Shown: in pieces, positions 63,076-64,000 of the stretch
Numbering within the stretch: the first letter of the stretch is position 1
Layout: every line of letters begins with the position of its first letter
Origin: Ryuthela nishihirai
Lineage: Eukaryota > Arthropoda > Arachnida > Araneae > Heptathelidae
NCBI GenBank assembly: GCA_038380435.1
Contig: JAWZYU010000059.1
Coordinates: 620,001-684,000 of the forward strand
Direction: 5' to 3'
Length of the DNA stretch: 64,000 bases
Position numbers and translations under genes: made by a program
The notes under the pieces: generated by a model
What the model saw: only the letters and a program-made list of their open reading frames with translations
Databases searched by the model: none
Told to the model about the DNA's origin: nothing

Positions 63076-63262
63076 AATATTCCCTCAAGCCGCTGCTTGC
63101 CACAGAGGTCTGACAGGAACCTGTCAGTTTATATGCCATAGTAGAAGGTCTGTGAGTTAACAGGACCTCAACAGAAAAACGACACGAACATCCATGCCCT
63201 TACCAGGGGCTCGAACCCAGGTCCCTTAGATCATTAGCCAAGCGCGCTAACCACTCGGTTAC
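63076..63262 (-). repeat. SINE2 copy
   Basis: Minus-strand copy with tail 'ccctcaagccgctgcttgcc', B box 'gggctcgaacccaggtccc' and A-box region 'agcgcgctaaccactcgg'. Confidence 0.92.
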
Positions 63263-64000
63263 AAAATATAAATAACGGATTAGTACCAGAAGGAAAGTTT
63301 CGTTTTCAATTCTTTTCTCAGATCAATACTTCATATACTTCTAAACCATTTTGGAAATTAGCATTATTGTGCATTCCTATTCAATCAGAATAACACATAT
63401 CCATTTTTACCAATCGACAAATCATTTTCATCTCGTTCAAAATGCGATGTGGATTGACAATTCTAAAATTTAAATTTGAACTTCAGGTTCTACCAGCAAA
63501 TTGTAATGGGAAATGATATACTGATGATTGTTGAGATGCAATGTGAACAACAATATCACATAAAGGCTCCTGATTAATACATAAAGCCTCTTGCAATGAT
63601 GAGAAACCAGAGAGCAAAAACAGAGAAAGAGCTGGTATCTATGGGTTTTAAACTGCTTTAGTTCATAGAATTCTTTGAATGTCTGTGATGCATTTTGTTA
63701 TAGCAATAGCTTGTAATAAATAATAAGTGGACTGCCGTCGTCAGAAATTAGCAGCTTTTCGTACCAGTTAATACTTGATATGTGGCAACACAACAACTCG
63801 TAAAGGGCATGGAGCAGTGGGTGTAAGTTGAAAAACTTTTCAATATGGTTCCCATGTAAGAGCAGAATCATATGCAGCAGCGGCAAAGCGTGGATGAGAG
63901 CAATTGAGACAATGGGATTGCAGAGTTGGCGAATCGAAGATTCTCATACGTCATTGATTCATTTAGTTATAAAATATTTGTCGATAGACCAATGATCTCA
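63263..64000. other. Spacer to window end
   Basis: No recognised feature. Confidence 0.4.

Noticed and set aside
1..64000. Endogenous viral element, rRNA gene, bacterial operon or biosynthetic cluster
   Set aside because: I looked for capsid, polymerase, rRNA and operon-like runs of genes on both strands and saw none; all polymerase motifs belong to the LINE.

Overview
This window is eukaryotic, AT-rich and dominated by repeats. The organism is most likely an arthropod with a large, transposon-rich genome. The evidence is tRNA-derived SINEs, RTE-like LINE fragments, Tc1/mariner, hAT and PIF/Harbinger remnants, a gypsy-type LTR fragment and long AT-rich spacers. I cannot fix the order or species. 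No intact host gene is visible. The best single-copy coding candidate is one possible 99-bp internal exon at 30495-30593; a second, weaker receptor-like reading frame lies at 61166-61447.

Layout. 0-13.5 kb holds a degraded Tc1 element (423-1634), two copies of an AT-rich dispersed repeat (2.7-3.85 and 6.8-7.97 kb), LINE and hAT scraps and several SINE1 copies, one of them a dimer inside a 14-bp target-site duplication. From 13.5 to 25.3 kb lies block A, of which an inverted copy is block C (45.1-51.3 kb) and a partial direct copy is block B (36.7-40.8 kb). The 25-29 kb region has a 28-bp minisatellite with a roughly 425-bp higher-order period, a mariner remnant and a gypsy 5' LTR with gag. 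The 31.5-36.6 kb region is the AT-rich repeat again, then a tandem duplication of about 2 kb carrying a Tc1/mariner-like element with nested SINEs. The 42-45 kb region is rearranged LINE and SINE debris. From 51.2 to 53.3 kb an RTE-like LINE runs nearly end to end but is mutated. 54-57.2 kb has two more Tc1/mariner-like pseudogenes. The remainder is spacer, SINEs and a LINE 3' end.

How the parts relate. The paralogous blocks allow relative dating. A LINE insertion occurs in B only, a 582-bp mariner-type MITE in A only, a deletion of about 4.2 kb in C, and small snap-back inverted insertions in single copies. SINE1 (about 390 bp) has a tRNA-like head, a central region that resembles the metazoan MetaSINE core, and a 3' module of about 150-175 bp that is repeatedly found reiterated head to tail. 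These three themes are the most notable content: the block architecture, the modular SINE, and recurrent fold-back insertions. I see no new gene system such as a defence or biosynthetic locus.
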